Shown in pieces: positions 1 through 7,207 of a stretch of DNA of 14,089 nt (its first letter is position 1; each line of letters begins with the position of its first letter). This DNA comes from an uncultured Treponema sp. (GTDB lineage Bacteria > Spirochaetota > Spirochaetia > Treponematales > Treponemataceae), in contig CALELJ010000298.1 of assembly GCA_937902445.1 (NCBI GenBank), positions 1-14,089 of the forward strand, given 5' to 3'. The position numbers and the translations under genes are program-made. A model generated the notes under the pieces. It ran no database searches. It saw only the letters and a list, made by a program, of their open reading frames with translations, and was not told where the DNA came from.

Positions 1-565
1 CTGAAAGACCGTTCTTTACCTTTTTCCACAAAAGAGGAGAAAGATTGTAACCTACAAGACGGTCGATTACACGACGGCCTTTCTGTGCATTTACCATGGA
101 CTCGTTTATGTCATGAGGATCTGCAACACCTTCAGAAATTCCCTTTGGAGTAATTTCAGGGAATACAACTCGCTTGATTGGAGCTTCGGTCTTTTCCTTG
201 AGGGCATTGTTGAGACGCCATGCGATAGCCTCTCCTTCACGGTCAGGATCGGATGCAAGAAGGACGAGATCGGCGTTCTTTGCGTCTTTCTGAAGTTCCT
301 TAAGGAGCTTTGCCTTTCCGCGTACAGTGATGTATTCAGGCTCAAAATTATTCTCTATCTGGATTGCCATGCGGCTTTTTGGAAGATCGATTACATGACC
401 TATGGAAGCCTTTACATTGTAGTGGGTTCCAAGGAAACCACCGATAACCTGTGCCTTATGTGGAGACTCGACAATTACGAGAGTCTTCTTGTCTTTTTTT
501 GCCGAAGCTTTTTTTGTTGTCTTTTTTGCCTTTGTCTTTGTTTCTTTCTCTGCTTCTTCAGCCAT
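1..565 (-). CDS. topA: DNA topoisomerase I, N-terminal part (3' end outside window)
   Basis: This is the first 188 codons of a type IA topoisomerase, which relaxes negatively supercoiled DNA by cutting and passing single strands. The ATG at 565 follows a GAGG-type ribosome site. Residues 28-33 (TLVIVE) open the TOPRIM fold with the expected Glu33. DPDREGE at 106-112 is the TOPRIM metal-binding signature, and GRRVIDRLVGY at 163-173 is the following conserved helix. The active-site Tyr domain lies beyond the window edge. Residues 4-27 form an unusual Lys/Ala/Thr-rich basic tail ahead of the TOPRIM domain. The gene starts 25 bases after the dprA stop on the same strand, so the two are probably co-transcribed. 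Family assignment is secure. Confidence 0.97.
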   Translation of the reverse strand, partial: MAEEAEKETKTKAKKTTKKASAKKDKKTLVIVESPHKAQVIGGFLGTHYNVKASIGHVIDLPKSRMAIQIENNFEPEYITVRGKAKLLKELQKDAKNADLVLLASDPDREGEAIAWRLNNALKEKTEAPIKRVVFPEITPKGISEGVADPHDINESMVNAQKGRRVIDRLVGYNLSPLLWKKVKNGLS

Positions 566-590
566 ATTCCTAAACCTCACAAAACCTGGG

Positions 591-1508
591 TTAAAACAAC
601 TCAGGCTGTCTATTGATACTGAATGTTCCGGGGGGACTTTCCATCACCCTTACATAGTCAGCATATTTTTCTATTACCGGAGCACCTTCGGAAACATACC
701 ACATGGAGTCCGGAGATTTCTCCTTTGATTTTTTTACCTTGCAAGGACCGCCTGTTCTGGTTCCGTCTAAACCTGCCCTATGAAAAATCACTTCCCTATT
801 GTAGGTAAGGGCAAAATCCGCAGTGACCAGTGCACCACTCCCTTTTGGGGCATGAACAACGACAGTAGCCGGAGACAAAGCCGCAATGAGCCTGTTCCGC
901 TGAATGAACCGCCATGGTTCCGCCGGAGTACCTGGAATATATTCACTGCACAGAAGGCCCCCATTCTTAAGGATTGAGGAAGCAAGGCCACGGTTCCCAT
1001 AGGGAACAACAGAATCTATACCGCATGGCAGAACCGCAACCGTAGAGCTGTCAGTTCCGCTTTGAAGCGTACCGCGATGGGCAAAAGAATCTATTCCGTT
1101 TGCAAGTCCAGATACCACAGTCTGACCGTCATTGGCCGCATCCCTGGAAAAAGAAAGGGCCGCAACAGCCGTATCCTGACATATTCTTCTTGTACCGACA
1201 ACAGAAACGCATTTTTTCTGAAGAACCTCAAGATTGCCCCTGTAAAAAAATGCATAGGGCCGGTCGTCGATGGTATCAAGCATTGCAGGATATTCTACGG
1301 AACCCCACACAGCGCCCTTGATGTTCTTGGCCTCCATTATGGAAGATGCACGAAGAGCAAGAGCCTTTGTTTCTCCACCGTTCCAGACAGCCCTGGAATT
1401 TCTGCCGATAATTGAAGAAATATCTTCTATAGACAGTAACGCAAGATTATCTAAACTGTCAATATTCTTCTTTAAAAGATTTTTTTCCCGGTTCGTAAGG
1501 AACCACAT
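591..1508 (-). CDS. dprA: DNA processing protein DprA/Smf
   Basis: DprA binds incoming single-stranded DNA and loads RecA during natural transformation; it is also widespread in bacteria not known to be competent. From the ATG at 1508 the product is 305 residues. The Rossmann-like domain shows VVGTRR at 103-108, SGLANGIDSFAHRG at 133-146, SEYIPGTPAEPWRF at 188-201, QRNRLIAALS at 203-212 and SGALVTADFAL at 224-234, all DprA signatures. The usual VVVEA strand ends in VVVHA here. The frame stays open up to a TTG at 1574, but that TTG is part of a TTGACA that looks like a -35 box. GTG 1538 and TTG 1532 are other possible starts, and none has a clear Shine-Dalgarno site. topA follows after 25 bases. 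Confidence 0.93.
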   Translation of the reverse strand: MWFLTNREKNLLKKNIDSLDNLALLSIEDISSIIGRNSRAVWNGGETKALALRASSIMEAKNIKGAVWGSVEYPAMLDTIDDRPYAFFYRGNLEVLQKKCVSVVGTRRICQDTAVAALSFSRDAANDGQTVVSGLANGIDSFAHRGTLQSGTDSSTVAVLPCGIDSVVPYGNRGLASSILKNGGLLCSEYIPGTPAEPWRFIQRNRLIAALSPATVVVHAPKGSGALVTADFALTYNREVIFHRAGLDGTRTGGPCKVKKSKEKSPDSMWYVSEGAPVIEKYADYVRVMESPPGTFSINRQPELF

Positions 1509-1545
1509 GTAGGATAAAGCTATGTCAATCAATTCCACGAAGCAA

Positions 1546-1580
1546 AAGGTAGAAATAACTTTGAAATTTGTCAAATTTTA
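1546..1580 (-). promoter_or_regulatory. Possible dprA promoter
   Basis: On the minus strand a perfect TTGACA (1574-1569) is followed after 17 bases by a weak TACCTT (1551-1546). An alternative -10, TAAAAT, lies at 1580-1575 but has no good -35. The site sits just downstream of the nested hairpin that probably ends the upstream operon, which is where a dprA-topA promoter would be expected. Seen by eye only. Confidence 0.35.
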
Positions 1581-1589
1581 TGAAATAAA

Positions 1590-1670
1590 AAATTGTGTCT
1601 GCCGGGAAAGACAGCAGGACCCTTCGACTACGCACAGGAATCCTGTTTGAGTCTTCCAGTATTGCAGACA
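1590..1670 (-). terminator. Nested 75-nt hairpin with T run, probable operon terminator
   Basis: Outer arms TGTCTGC (1596-1602) and GCAGACA (1664-1670) pair over 7 bp. Inside them GGAAAGAC (1605-1612) pairs with GTCTTCC (1651-1657) with one bulged base, and CAGGA (1615-1619) pairs with TCCTG (1641-1645). Read on the minus strand, the structure is followed directly by CAATTTTTTATTT, as in a Rho-independent terminator. It lies 50 bases after the stop of the TPR lipoprotein gene and before dprA. The length, internal loops and a TTCGACTACG core also fit a dispersed palindromic repeat that serves as a terminator. Confidence 0.5.
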
Positions 1671-1719
1671 GAAGAAATTTGCGGGAATTTGAGTTTATAT
1701 AACTAAATGTTAATAATCT

Positions 1720-2475
1720 TTATTTTCCCTGACTGAATTTTGCATCGAGGACAGTTTTCTTGTTTGCTTCAGCCTCATTTACCTTCTCTGCATTTGGTTT
1801 AAGTTCGATGATTTTGTCATAGAGGGCAACGGCCTTGTCAAATTCATAGTTCATGTAGTAGGCACGGGCGAGAACAAACATGGCGTTGGTATCCTTTACC
1901 TGCACTGAAAGGAATTTTTCAAGATGGGGAATTGCCTTTTCGCTTTCATCAAGAACAAACACATAGAGGACACCAAGACCGTACATGGCACGGTAATATT
2001 TAGGATTGATTCCAAGGGCACGGATATAGGCTGTTTCAGCAAGGCGAAGGTAGTTCTGTCTTTTCTCCAGGCTGCTTGACGAAGGTCCCTGGGCCTCAAA
2101 ATCCATTGAGGAATTAGCAAGGTAACCCGCGCAGACTGCAACGTAGTAATAGAGGTTTGCATTGTCAGGATAGTATGTGAGGGCTTTCTGGAAGCATTCA
2201 AAGGCCTTTCCGTAAAGCTGCTGGTCAAGGTAGCGTGTGCCGAGTATTTTGTACCATATGCCTACCTGGGCTTCTGTAGTCGCAAGATCAAGGGCGCGGG
2301 CATCGAATTTCTTGATGGCTTCCTGAAGTTCTTCCTTTGTCGTAGGATTATGAACTCCTTCCTCGATTTTCTGCATTCTTTTCACGGTGTTGTACGATGG
2401 AGCGCAAGAAAGAACTGCAAAAGAAACTGAAAATACGGCAATACAAAGCATTGCATTACGGAATGTTTTTTTCAT
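1720..2475 (-). CDS. TPR-repeat lipoprotein
   Basis: The 251-residue product has a lipoprotein signal: basic MKKTFR, a hydrophobic stretch at 8-22 and a lipobox ending FAVLSC with Cys24 as the likely lipidated residue. Mature protein should sit on the periplasmic side of a membrane. Tetratricopeptide-like helical pairs run from about 71 to 228, clearest at 71-104 (IWYKILGTRYLDQQLYGKAF), 161-194 and 195-228. TPRs bind other proteins, and no catalytic motif is visible. The ATG at 2475 has an AGGAG site six bases upstream. It lies 39 bases after the recombinase gene and is the last gene before the probable terminator, so it is likely transcribed with the division genes. A role as a division or envelope scaffold is inferred only from context; the partner is unknown. 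Confidence 0.85.
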   Translation of the reverse strand: MKKTFRNAMLCIAVFSVSFAVLSCAPSYNTVKRMQKIEEGVHNPTTKEELQEAIKKFDARALDLATTEAQVGIWYKILGTRYLDQQLYGKAFECFQKALTYYPDNANLYYYVAVCAGYLANSSMDFEAQGPSSSSLEKRQNYLRLAETAYIRALGINPKYYRAMYGLGVLYVFVLDESEKAIPHLEKFLSVQVKDTNAMFVLARAYYMNYEFDKAVALYDKIIELKPNAEKVNEAEANKKTVLDAKFSQGK

Positions 2476-2514
2476 ACTGAACTCCTGTCCTTATAAAAGT
2501 CCGCCAGTGCGGAT

Positions 2515-3414
2515 TTAGTCGTCTTTGCTCTCATGTCCAGGGAAATAATCCCTGTGGTAATCCCTAAGCTGACCGTCATCAACATGGGTATAAATCTGGG
2601 TCGTTGAAAGGTCCGAGTGCCCAAGCAGTTCCTGCACGGAACGCAGATCGGCTCCACCAGCCAGCAGATGGGTTGCAAAAGAATGCCTCAAGGTATGCAC
2701 CTTGGCATCAACTCCACTTTTAACTCCCAGCGCCTTGAAGTTTTTCCAGATTCCTTTGCGTGAAAGAACTTCGCCGCGGGAATTGACGAAAACCTCATCG
2801 ATTATTTTCTGGCCCACGATTTTAGGCCGTTCCTCAAAAATCCATTTTTTCAGCCAGAATTCCGCATCACCGCCAAAAGGAATGATACGTTCCTTGTCAC
2901 CTTTTCCACGGACCATCAGAACCTGTTCCTCAAAATGAATGTTTGAGATCAAAAGTCCGGATGCCTCGCTTATTCTAAGGCCACAGCTGTATATGACCTC
3001 ATAGAGGGCCCTGTCCCTGACTCCAAGTGGTGTTGAAACATCGATGACAGCAAGAAGTGAATCAACCTGTTCCACCTCAAGGACCTTTGGAAGAGCCCTT
3101 GAAACTTTTGGCCTGTCCAGGTCTTCCACATGGTTTTTCTGCCACACCCCTTTTCTGACCAAAAGCCTTCCGAATTCCCTTAAAGCCGTAAAATCCTTTG
3201 CAACAGTCAGCTCGCTCAGGCCCTTTGTCTTTCTCCATGCTGAATAATAGAGCACGGTCTGGGAATCCGCCGACTCAAGCGGAATGGATTCACTCTCCAG
3301 ATAGGAAACGAATTCCTTGACTGAGAACAGATAGGTCTCTGCCGTAACCTGGGAATGATTTTCCACAAAGATGATCTCATTGTAGAATTCCCGCAAAAGG
3401 TTTTGCGCTTCCAC
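2515..3414 (-). CDS. xerD: Tyrosine recombinase XerD/XerC type
   Basis: This 299-residue protein is a site-specific tyrosine recombinase of the Xer family, which resolves chromosome dimers at dif during division. The N-terminal SAM-like core-binding domain covers about 1-90 (VTAETYLFSVKEFVSYLE). The catalytic domain has all expected residues: Arg147 in CGLRISEASGL, Lys171 in RGKGDKERIIPF, His240 and Arg243 in HTLRHSFATHLL, His266 in LLGHSDLSTTQIYTH and the nucleophile Tyr275. Length matches XerC/XerD (about 300). The start is GTG at 3414, only 11 bases after the ftsZ stop and with a weak upstream GAG. Whether it is XerD, XerC or a lone XerH-like enzyme cannot be decided by eye; XerD is a working label. 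Confidence 0.88.
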   Translation of the reverse strand: MEAQNLLREFYNEIIFVENHSQVTAETYLFSVKEFVSYLESESIPLESADSQTVLYYSAWRKTKGLSELTVAKDFTALREFGRLLVRKGVWQKNHVEDLDRPKVSRALPKVLEVEQVDSLLAVIDVSTPLGVRDRALYEVIYSCGLRISEASGLLISNIHFEEQVLMVRGKGDKERIIPFGGDAEFWLKKWIFEERPKIVGQKIIDEVFVNSRGEVLSRKGIWKNFKALGVKSGVDAKVHTLRHSFATHLLAGGADLRSVQELLGHSDLSTTQIYTHVDDGQLRDYHRDYFPGHESKDD

Positions 3415-3425
3415 TTTTTCTCAGT

Positions 3426-5006
3426 TTATTCCGAAGTAAGATCGATTGAACGGTTCAAATTCTGGAGCTTTGCCTTGTTCTTCCAGTAAGGAGGCACATC
3501 AGGATCATCAAACTTGATGTTCTTTGGAGGTTCCTTTCCAACATAAGGCTCTTCCCTGTATGAAGATGGAATTCCCATGCCTGCACCGGATGAAACAGGA
3601 GCTGCCGGAGTTTCGTCCACATCGCCGTCAAATACTGAAGGAGATGAACTGATTTCTGACTTTGGTGTTTCAACGGACTTTACAGTTTCAAAACTTCCGA
3701 TGACATCGTACATGGAATTCTTGCCTACAGTGCTGTATCTTGGTTCAGGAGCCCTGAATTCACTGGCTTTTTCAACAGGAGTTTCAGGAGCAAGTCCACC
3801 CTTGATGATATTGTTGAAGTCTTCCATTGAAACAACAGTGTCATCCTTGTCTTCTTTTTCCTTGAGCTCAGCTTCAGTAACAAAGTCGTTGTCAGAAGCG
3901 TCAAACTCTGTAGCAATTACAGTAACGGCAAGATCATCGTCTTCCATGTTTTCATTTGTTGCAAGTCCAAGGATGATGTTTGCATTTCTGTCTGCCGAAT
4001 GGCGGATGAGGTCTGTAATTTCCTGGGTTTCTTCAAGGGAAATGTTGCCATTTGTAGTGATGTTGATGAGGATCTTCTTTGCTCCGTCAATCTGGCGGTT
4101 CTCAAGGAGAGGATTGAAGATGGCACCTTCAACAGCTTCGTTGATTCTGTTTTCGCCCTTGCCTTTTCCAACTCCAAGAATTGATTCTCCGGAACCACGC
4201 ATGATTGCGCAGACATCAGCAAAGTCAACATTGATTTCACCAGGCTTTGTGATGATTTCAGTAACACCCTTAACACCGGCACAAAGAAGATTGTCGGCAA
4301 GGACAAACTGCTCACGGAATGTAAGTCTTCTGTCTCCGGCAGGTTTCATTGCCTTGAAAATCTTGTCATTTGGAAGAACGATGAGGCTGTCGACGTTGCT
4401 GCGGAGCTTTGCAAGACCGTCCATGGCATTTTTCATGCGCACATTGCCTTCAAATTCGAAAGGAGTCGTAACTACTGCGATTGTAAGGATTCCGGCTTCA
4501 TGGGCAAGCTGGGCAACGACTGGAGCACTACCTGTACCAGTTCCGCCTCCCATACCGGCTGTGATTACAACCATGTTGGCATCTTTGATTATAAGCTTAA
4601 GTCTTTCTGTGTCTTCTTTTGCAGCTTCCTCACCAACCTTTGGGTTTCCGCCTGCACCAAGACCACCTGTGATCTTCTGTCCGATAGGCACACGATACTT
4701 TGCCTTTGACTTGAAGAGAGCCTGCTTGTCTGTATTGAGAACGATGAATTCAACACCGCTTACACCGTCATCAATCATTCTCTGAACGGCACTTGATCCA
4801 CCGCCACCACAACCGATGATTTTTATTTTTGTAGGATTTATTGTATTGAGTTCATCATCAAAATTAAGTTCGTCTTTTACAGAACCTGCAGCAGCATTGC
4901 CGGCAATTCCCTGCGATGTCATTGTCTGTGCCGATGCAAGCAGACCATTTGATGCAGCATTTTCCTGCGAAGACACCGAGTCCTGTACATTTGTAAATTC
5001 AAGCAT
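3426..5006 (-). CDS. ftsZ: Cell division protein FtsZ
   Basis: FtsZ is the tubulin-like GTPase that polymerises into the Z ring at midcell. The ATG at 5006 is set by GGGAGGA at 5017-5011; the frame is open further, to a TTG at 5024, but that would include the ribosome site. The product is 526 residues, against about 350-420 in most bacteria. Residues 1-58 form a low-complexity N-terminal extension. The GTPase core begins at TKIKIIGCGGGGSSAV (59-74) and has the tubulin signature GMGGGTGTG (151-159), NDKIFK (213-218) and the catalytic T7 loop NVDFAD (259-264) with Asp261 and Asp264. Residues about 370-500 are a long acidic linker. DDPDVPPYWKNK (500-511) resembles the C-terminal peptide that binds FtsA, but a further 15 residues follow it. 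ftsA lies upstream and the recombinase gene 11 bases downstream. Confidence 0.97.
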   Translation of the reverse strand: MLEFTNVQDSVSSQENAASNGLLASAQTMTSQGIAGNAAAGSVKDELNFDDELNTINPTKIKIIGCGGGGSSAVQRMIDDGVSGVEFIVLNTDKQALFKSKAKYRVPIGQKITGGLGAGGNPKVGEEAAKEDTERLKLIIKDANMVVITAGMGGGTGTGSAPVVAQLAHEAGILTIAVVTTPFEFEGNVRMKNAMDGLAKLRSNVDSLIVLPNDKIFKAMKPAGDRRLTFREQFVLADNLLCAGVKGVTEIITKPGEINVDFADVCAIMRGSGESILGVGKGKGENRINEAVEGAIFNPLLENRQIDGAKKILINITTNGNISLEETQEITDLIRHSADRNANIILGLATNENMEDDDLAVTVIATEFDASDNDFVTEAELKEKEDKDDTVVSMEDFNNIIKGGLAPETPVEKASEFRAPEPRYSTVGKNSMYDVIGSFETVKSVETPKSEISSSPSVFDGDVDETPAAPVSSGAGMGIPSSYREEPYVGKEPPKNIKFDDPDVPPYWKNKAKLQNLNRSIDLTSE

Positions 5007-5010
5007 TTTT

Positions 5011-5017
5011 TCCTCCC
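5011..5017 (-). promoter_or_regulatory. ftsZ ribosome binding site
   Basis: GGGAGGA read on the minus strand, with a run of A residues between it and the ATG at 5006. It is one of the two strongest Shine-Dalgarno matches in the window and decides the ftsZ start over the in-frame TTG at 5024. It agrees with FtsZ needing to be made in larger amounts than its operon neighbours. Confidence 0.8.
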
Positions 5018-5098
5018 GACCCAATCTCCGGATGCCTCAAGTTTTTCCAGAATATCCCCCTTCCGAAAAAACGCAACCGGAAATCTTTAACGCTCTAC

Positions 5099-5127
5099 AT
5101 TGTAACTAATTTAATTTATTTAGTAAA
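5099..5127 (-). promoter_or_regulatory. Possible internal promoter for ftsZ
   Basis: On the minus strand TTTACT (5127-5122) and TACAAT (5104-5099) are separated by exactly 17 bases, overlapping the last codons and stop of ftsA. This would give a leader of about 85 bases before the ftsZ ATG at 5006. Internal ftsZ promoters within upstream division genes are known in other bacteria. The region is AT-rich, so chance matches are possible. Confidence 0.4.
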
Positions 5128-6362
5128 TTCTTCAGGAAACTCTTTTTAGGTTCCGAAGTCTGTTTTCTTGCCGTTTTCTTCAGTGAACTTTTGGAATCCT
5201 CGTCCTTGTTGCAAAGGACAAGACCAATAGCCGTCGTAAAATCAGCATTGCGGTAGCTGGTATCGGCACCACCAAAATCAGCGCTTGTTCCGATTCCGAC
5301 TGAAGAAGAATTCCATACAGCCTGAACAAGAGTGACAATACCAGGCATATTGGCACCACCACCGGTAAGGACAATGGTTCCGCTAAGCTTTGTAAGACCT
5401 GAATGGCGGACAACTTCCTTTCTGACAGCCTGCATGATTTCCTCAACACGGGCTGAAATGATTTCCGCAAGGATTTTTTTATTTGAAAGCTGAGGAGCCA
5501 TACCACCCACACCAGGGATGATGACCTCGTCGTTTTCCTCTTCCGGCTCAAGCCAGCATGAACCATAATCAAGCTTAAGTTTTTCAGCAATGGAAAAAGG
5601 AACGCCCATGACTGTGGCTATATCGTTTGTAACCCTGTTTCCGCCGGAAGGAATCGATGCAGTAAACACCGGAGCACCCTTGTTGATGACAATGACGTCA
5701 GTTGAACCGCCTCCAAGATCGATGAGAATTGAACCAAGTGCCATCTCATCCTTATGTATTGTTGCAGTTGCCGCAGCAAGAGTTTTCAATGTTATGTTTC
5801 TGAGTTCATAGCCTGCACGGAAAATACATTCAGCAATGTTTCCGGAAGCTGATTTTGATACTTTGACAAGAAGAGTCTTCACCTCAAGACGCACGCCGCT
5901 GATTCCGATTGGATCAGGATATTCCTGGCCATCCACAATATATTCCTGAGGGATGATGTGAAGAAGAACTTCATCATATGGAATGAGCATGGACTTAGCC
6001 GACTTCAAGGCCCTGTCCTTTGTCTCATACTTGATTTCCATTTCGCGGGTCGAAAGGCCCTTTGGATCTACGCCAACAATTCCGTTGGACTTCATGCTTG
6101 AAACCTGGGATCCGCCAAGTGAGGTGTTCAGTTCGACAACTTCGACACCAGCCATCTGTTCCGCTTCCTCGATAGATTGCTTTACAGCTTCCTTTGTCGC
6201 ATCAATGTTGACGATCACACCATTGCGGACGCCCTGCGACGGCTTTTTTGAAAGACCGATAACCTCAATGTTACCTTCAGAATCTATTTCAGCGATTACT
6301 GTCCTGATAAAACATGTACCAATATCAAGACCAACAATTCGGCGGCTCAAATCATTCCTCAC
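5106..6362 (-). CDS. ftsA: Cell division protein FtsA
   Basis: FtsA is an actin-fold ATPase that ties FtsZ filaments to the inner membrane and recruits later division proteins. The 418-residue product has phosphate-1 GLDIGT (11-16), phosphate-2 DLGGGSTD (215-222) and the adenosine motif TGGGAN (333-338). The 1C subdomain lies at about 85-165. The C-terminus KKSFLKNLLNKLN (406-418) is a typical amphipathic membrane-targeting helix. The GTG at 6362 shares one base with the ftsQ stop (TAGTG), suggesting translational coupling, but it has no Shine-Dalgarno site. An in-frame TTG at 6350 is preceded by GTGAGGAAT at good spacing and would give MSRRIVGLDIGT, so it may be the true start. A gap of 99 bases separates it from ftsZ, unlike the tight spacing upstream. 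Confidence 0.96.
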   Translation of the reverse strand: MRNDLSRRIVGLDIGTCFIRTVIAEIDSEGNIEVIGLSKKPSQGVRNGVIVNIDATKEAVKQSIEEAEQMAGVEVVELNTSLGGSQVSSMKSNGIVGVDPKGLSTREMEIKYETKDRALKSAKSMLIPYDEVLLHIIPQEYIVDGQEYPDPIGISGVRLEVKTLLVKVSKSASGNIAECIFRAGYELRNITLKTLAAATATIHKDEMALGSILIDLGGGSTDVIVINKGAPVFTASIPSGGNRVTNDIATVMGVPFSIAEKLKLDYGSCWLEPEEENDEVIIPGVGGMAPQLSNKKILAEIISARVEEIMQAVRKEVVRHSGLTKLSGTIVLTGGGANMPGIVTLVQAVWNSSSVGIGTSADFGGADTSYRNADFTTAIGLVLCNKDEDSKSSLKKTARKQTSEPKKSFLKNLLNKLN

Positions 6363-7207
6363 TAACGGCGTCTGTAGGAAACTGCACCATAGCGGAGGTC
6401 AATTTCCGAAACGTCCGGTTCAATTGAATTTACGACATCAAGGACAACCATCATGTATTGAAGGGCATCCTCGTTAAGATTGCGATCTGTGAGAACCTTG
6501 ACCTTAGCCTGTGAAGGATAAAGGGCAAGCTCATAGTTACCGTACTCTTTTGGAACAACCTGAATTTCAGAAATTGCAGCAAAATATTTGTGCGGTAGCT
6601 TCCTGATGTCAGAAATCTGATCCATGAGAACACGATATTTTGCAGGAAGACGCATGCCCTCCTGAAGATTGTCTACTGGAAGTCCCGAGATAAGCGGAAC
6701 AGAATAGTCGGTTGCAATGGATGCAGAATCAAGACTGAATAATATACCATTTTCATCAATTTGAATAGACTTTGACTTTCCATCCTTGCAGATAATGGAC
6801 TTTGCCACAGGATTTCTTTCCTTGACGTTGATGAAAATCTTGTTTGGAAAATGCTTGTCAACGGAAACAGTCTCAACGCATGAAATCGTGCTGATCAATG
6901 AAACTGCCTTCTCAGTACTGAATGCGCTCCATGTTGAAACCTCAAGTTCCGAAAGCTTTTCATTAAGCTCGTTTTTTGTAAGGTGATTCAGGCCTGAAAA
7001 TGTAATTTCCGGGCTTGAAAACAACGGGAGGACAAAACTGTACAGAAGAGCCTCGATCACAAGAAAGGCACCAAGAATGATTACTATCGCCTTGAGGGCA
7101 ACAAGTTTCTTGTCCTTACCTGTGCTTTCAGCAGTAGATTCCACAGTATTTCTATTTTCAAAAGAGATAAAAAATTCATCAAAATCTGTAACTGCAAGCT
7201 CGCTCAT
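6362..7207 (-). CDS. ftsQ: Cell division protein FtsQ/DivIB
   Basis: FtsQ is a bitopic membrane protein that links cytoplasmic and periplasmic parts of the divisome through FtsB/FtsL. The 281-residue product has a cytoplasmic tail of about 35 residues, one membrane helix at about 36-58 (KLVALKAIVIILGAFLVIEA) and a POTRA domain at about 66-134 (ITFSGLNHLTKNEL through KIFINVKERNPVAK). A beta-rich FtsQ domain follows to the C-terminus. The start ATG overlaps the ftsW stop by four bases (ATGA) and the stop overlaps ftsA, so the three are translationally linked. Sequence conservation in this family is low; topology, the POTRA pattern and gene position make the call. Confidence 0.92.
   Translation of the reverse strand: MSELAVTDFDEFFISFENRNTVESTAESTGKDKKLVALKAIVIILGAFLVIEALLYSFVLPLFSSPEITFSGLNHLTKNELNEKLSELEVSTWSAFSTEKAVSLISTISCVETVSVDKHFPNKIFINVKERNPVAKSIICKDGKSKSIQIDENGILFSLDSASIATDYSVPLISGLPVDNLQEGMRLPAKYRVLMDQISDIRKLPHKYFAAISEIQVVPKEYGNYELALYPSQAKVKVLTDRNLNEDALQYMMVVLDVVNSIEPDVSEIDLRYGAVSYRRR

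Noticed and set aside
113..616. A 167-codon plus-strand frame opposite topA
   Set aside because: The opposite strand carries the clear TopA N-terminus. The plus-strand product is a Cys/Phe-rich shadow.
1596..1670. Possible tRNA because of the 75-base length and 7-bp end pairing
   Set aside because: There is no anticodon arm, no proper T-arm stem around TTCGACTA and no CCA or discriminator context. The inner pairing is one continuous nested hairpin.
3577..4785. A 402-codon open frame on the plus strand opposite ftsZ
   Set aside because: It is the antisense of a firmly identified gene. Its product is Ser/Thr/Pro-rich with no domain, and it has no ribosome site. It is a by-product of ftsZ codon usage.
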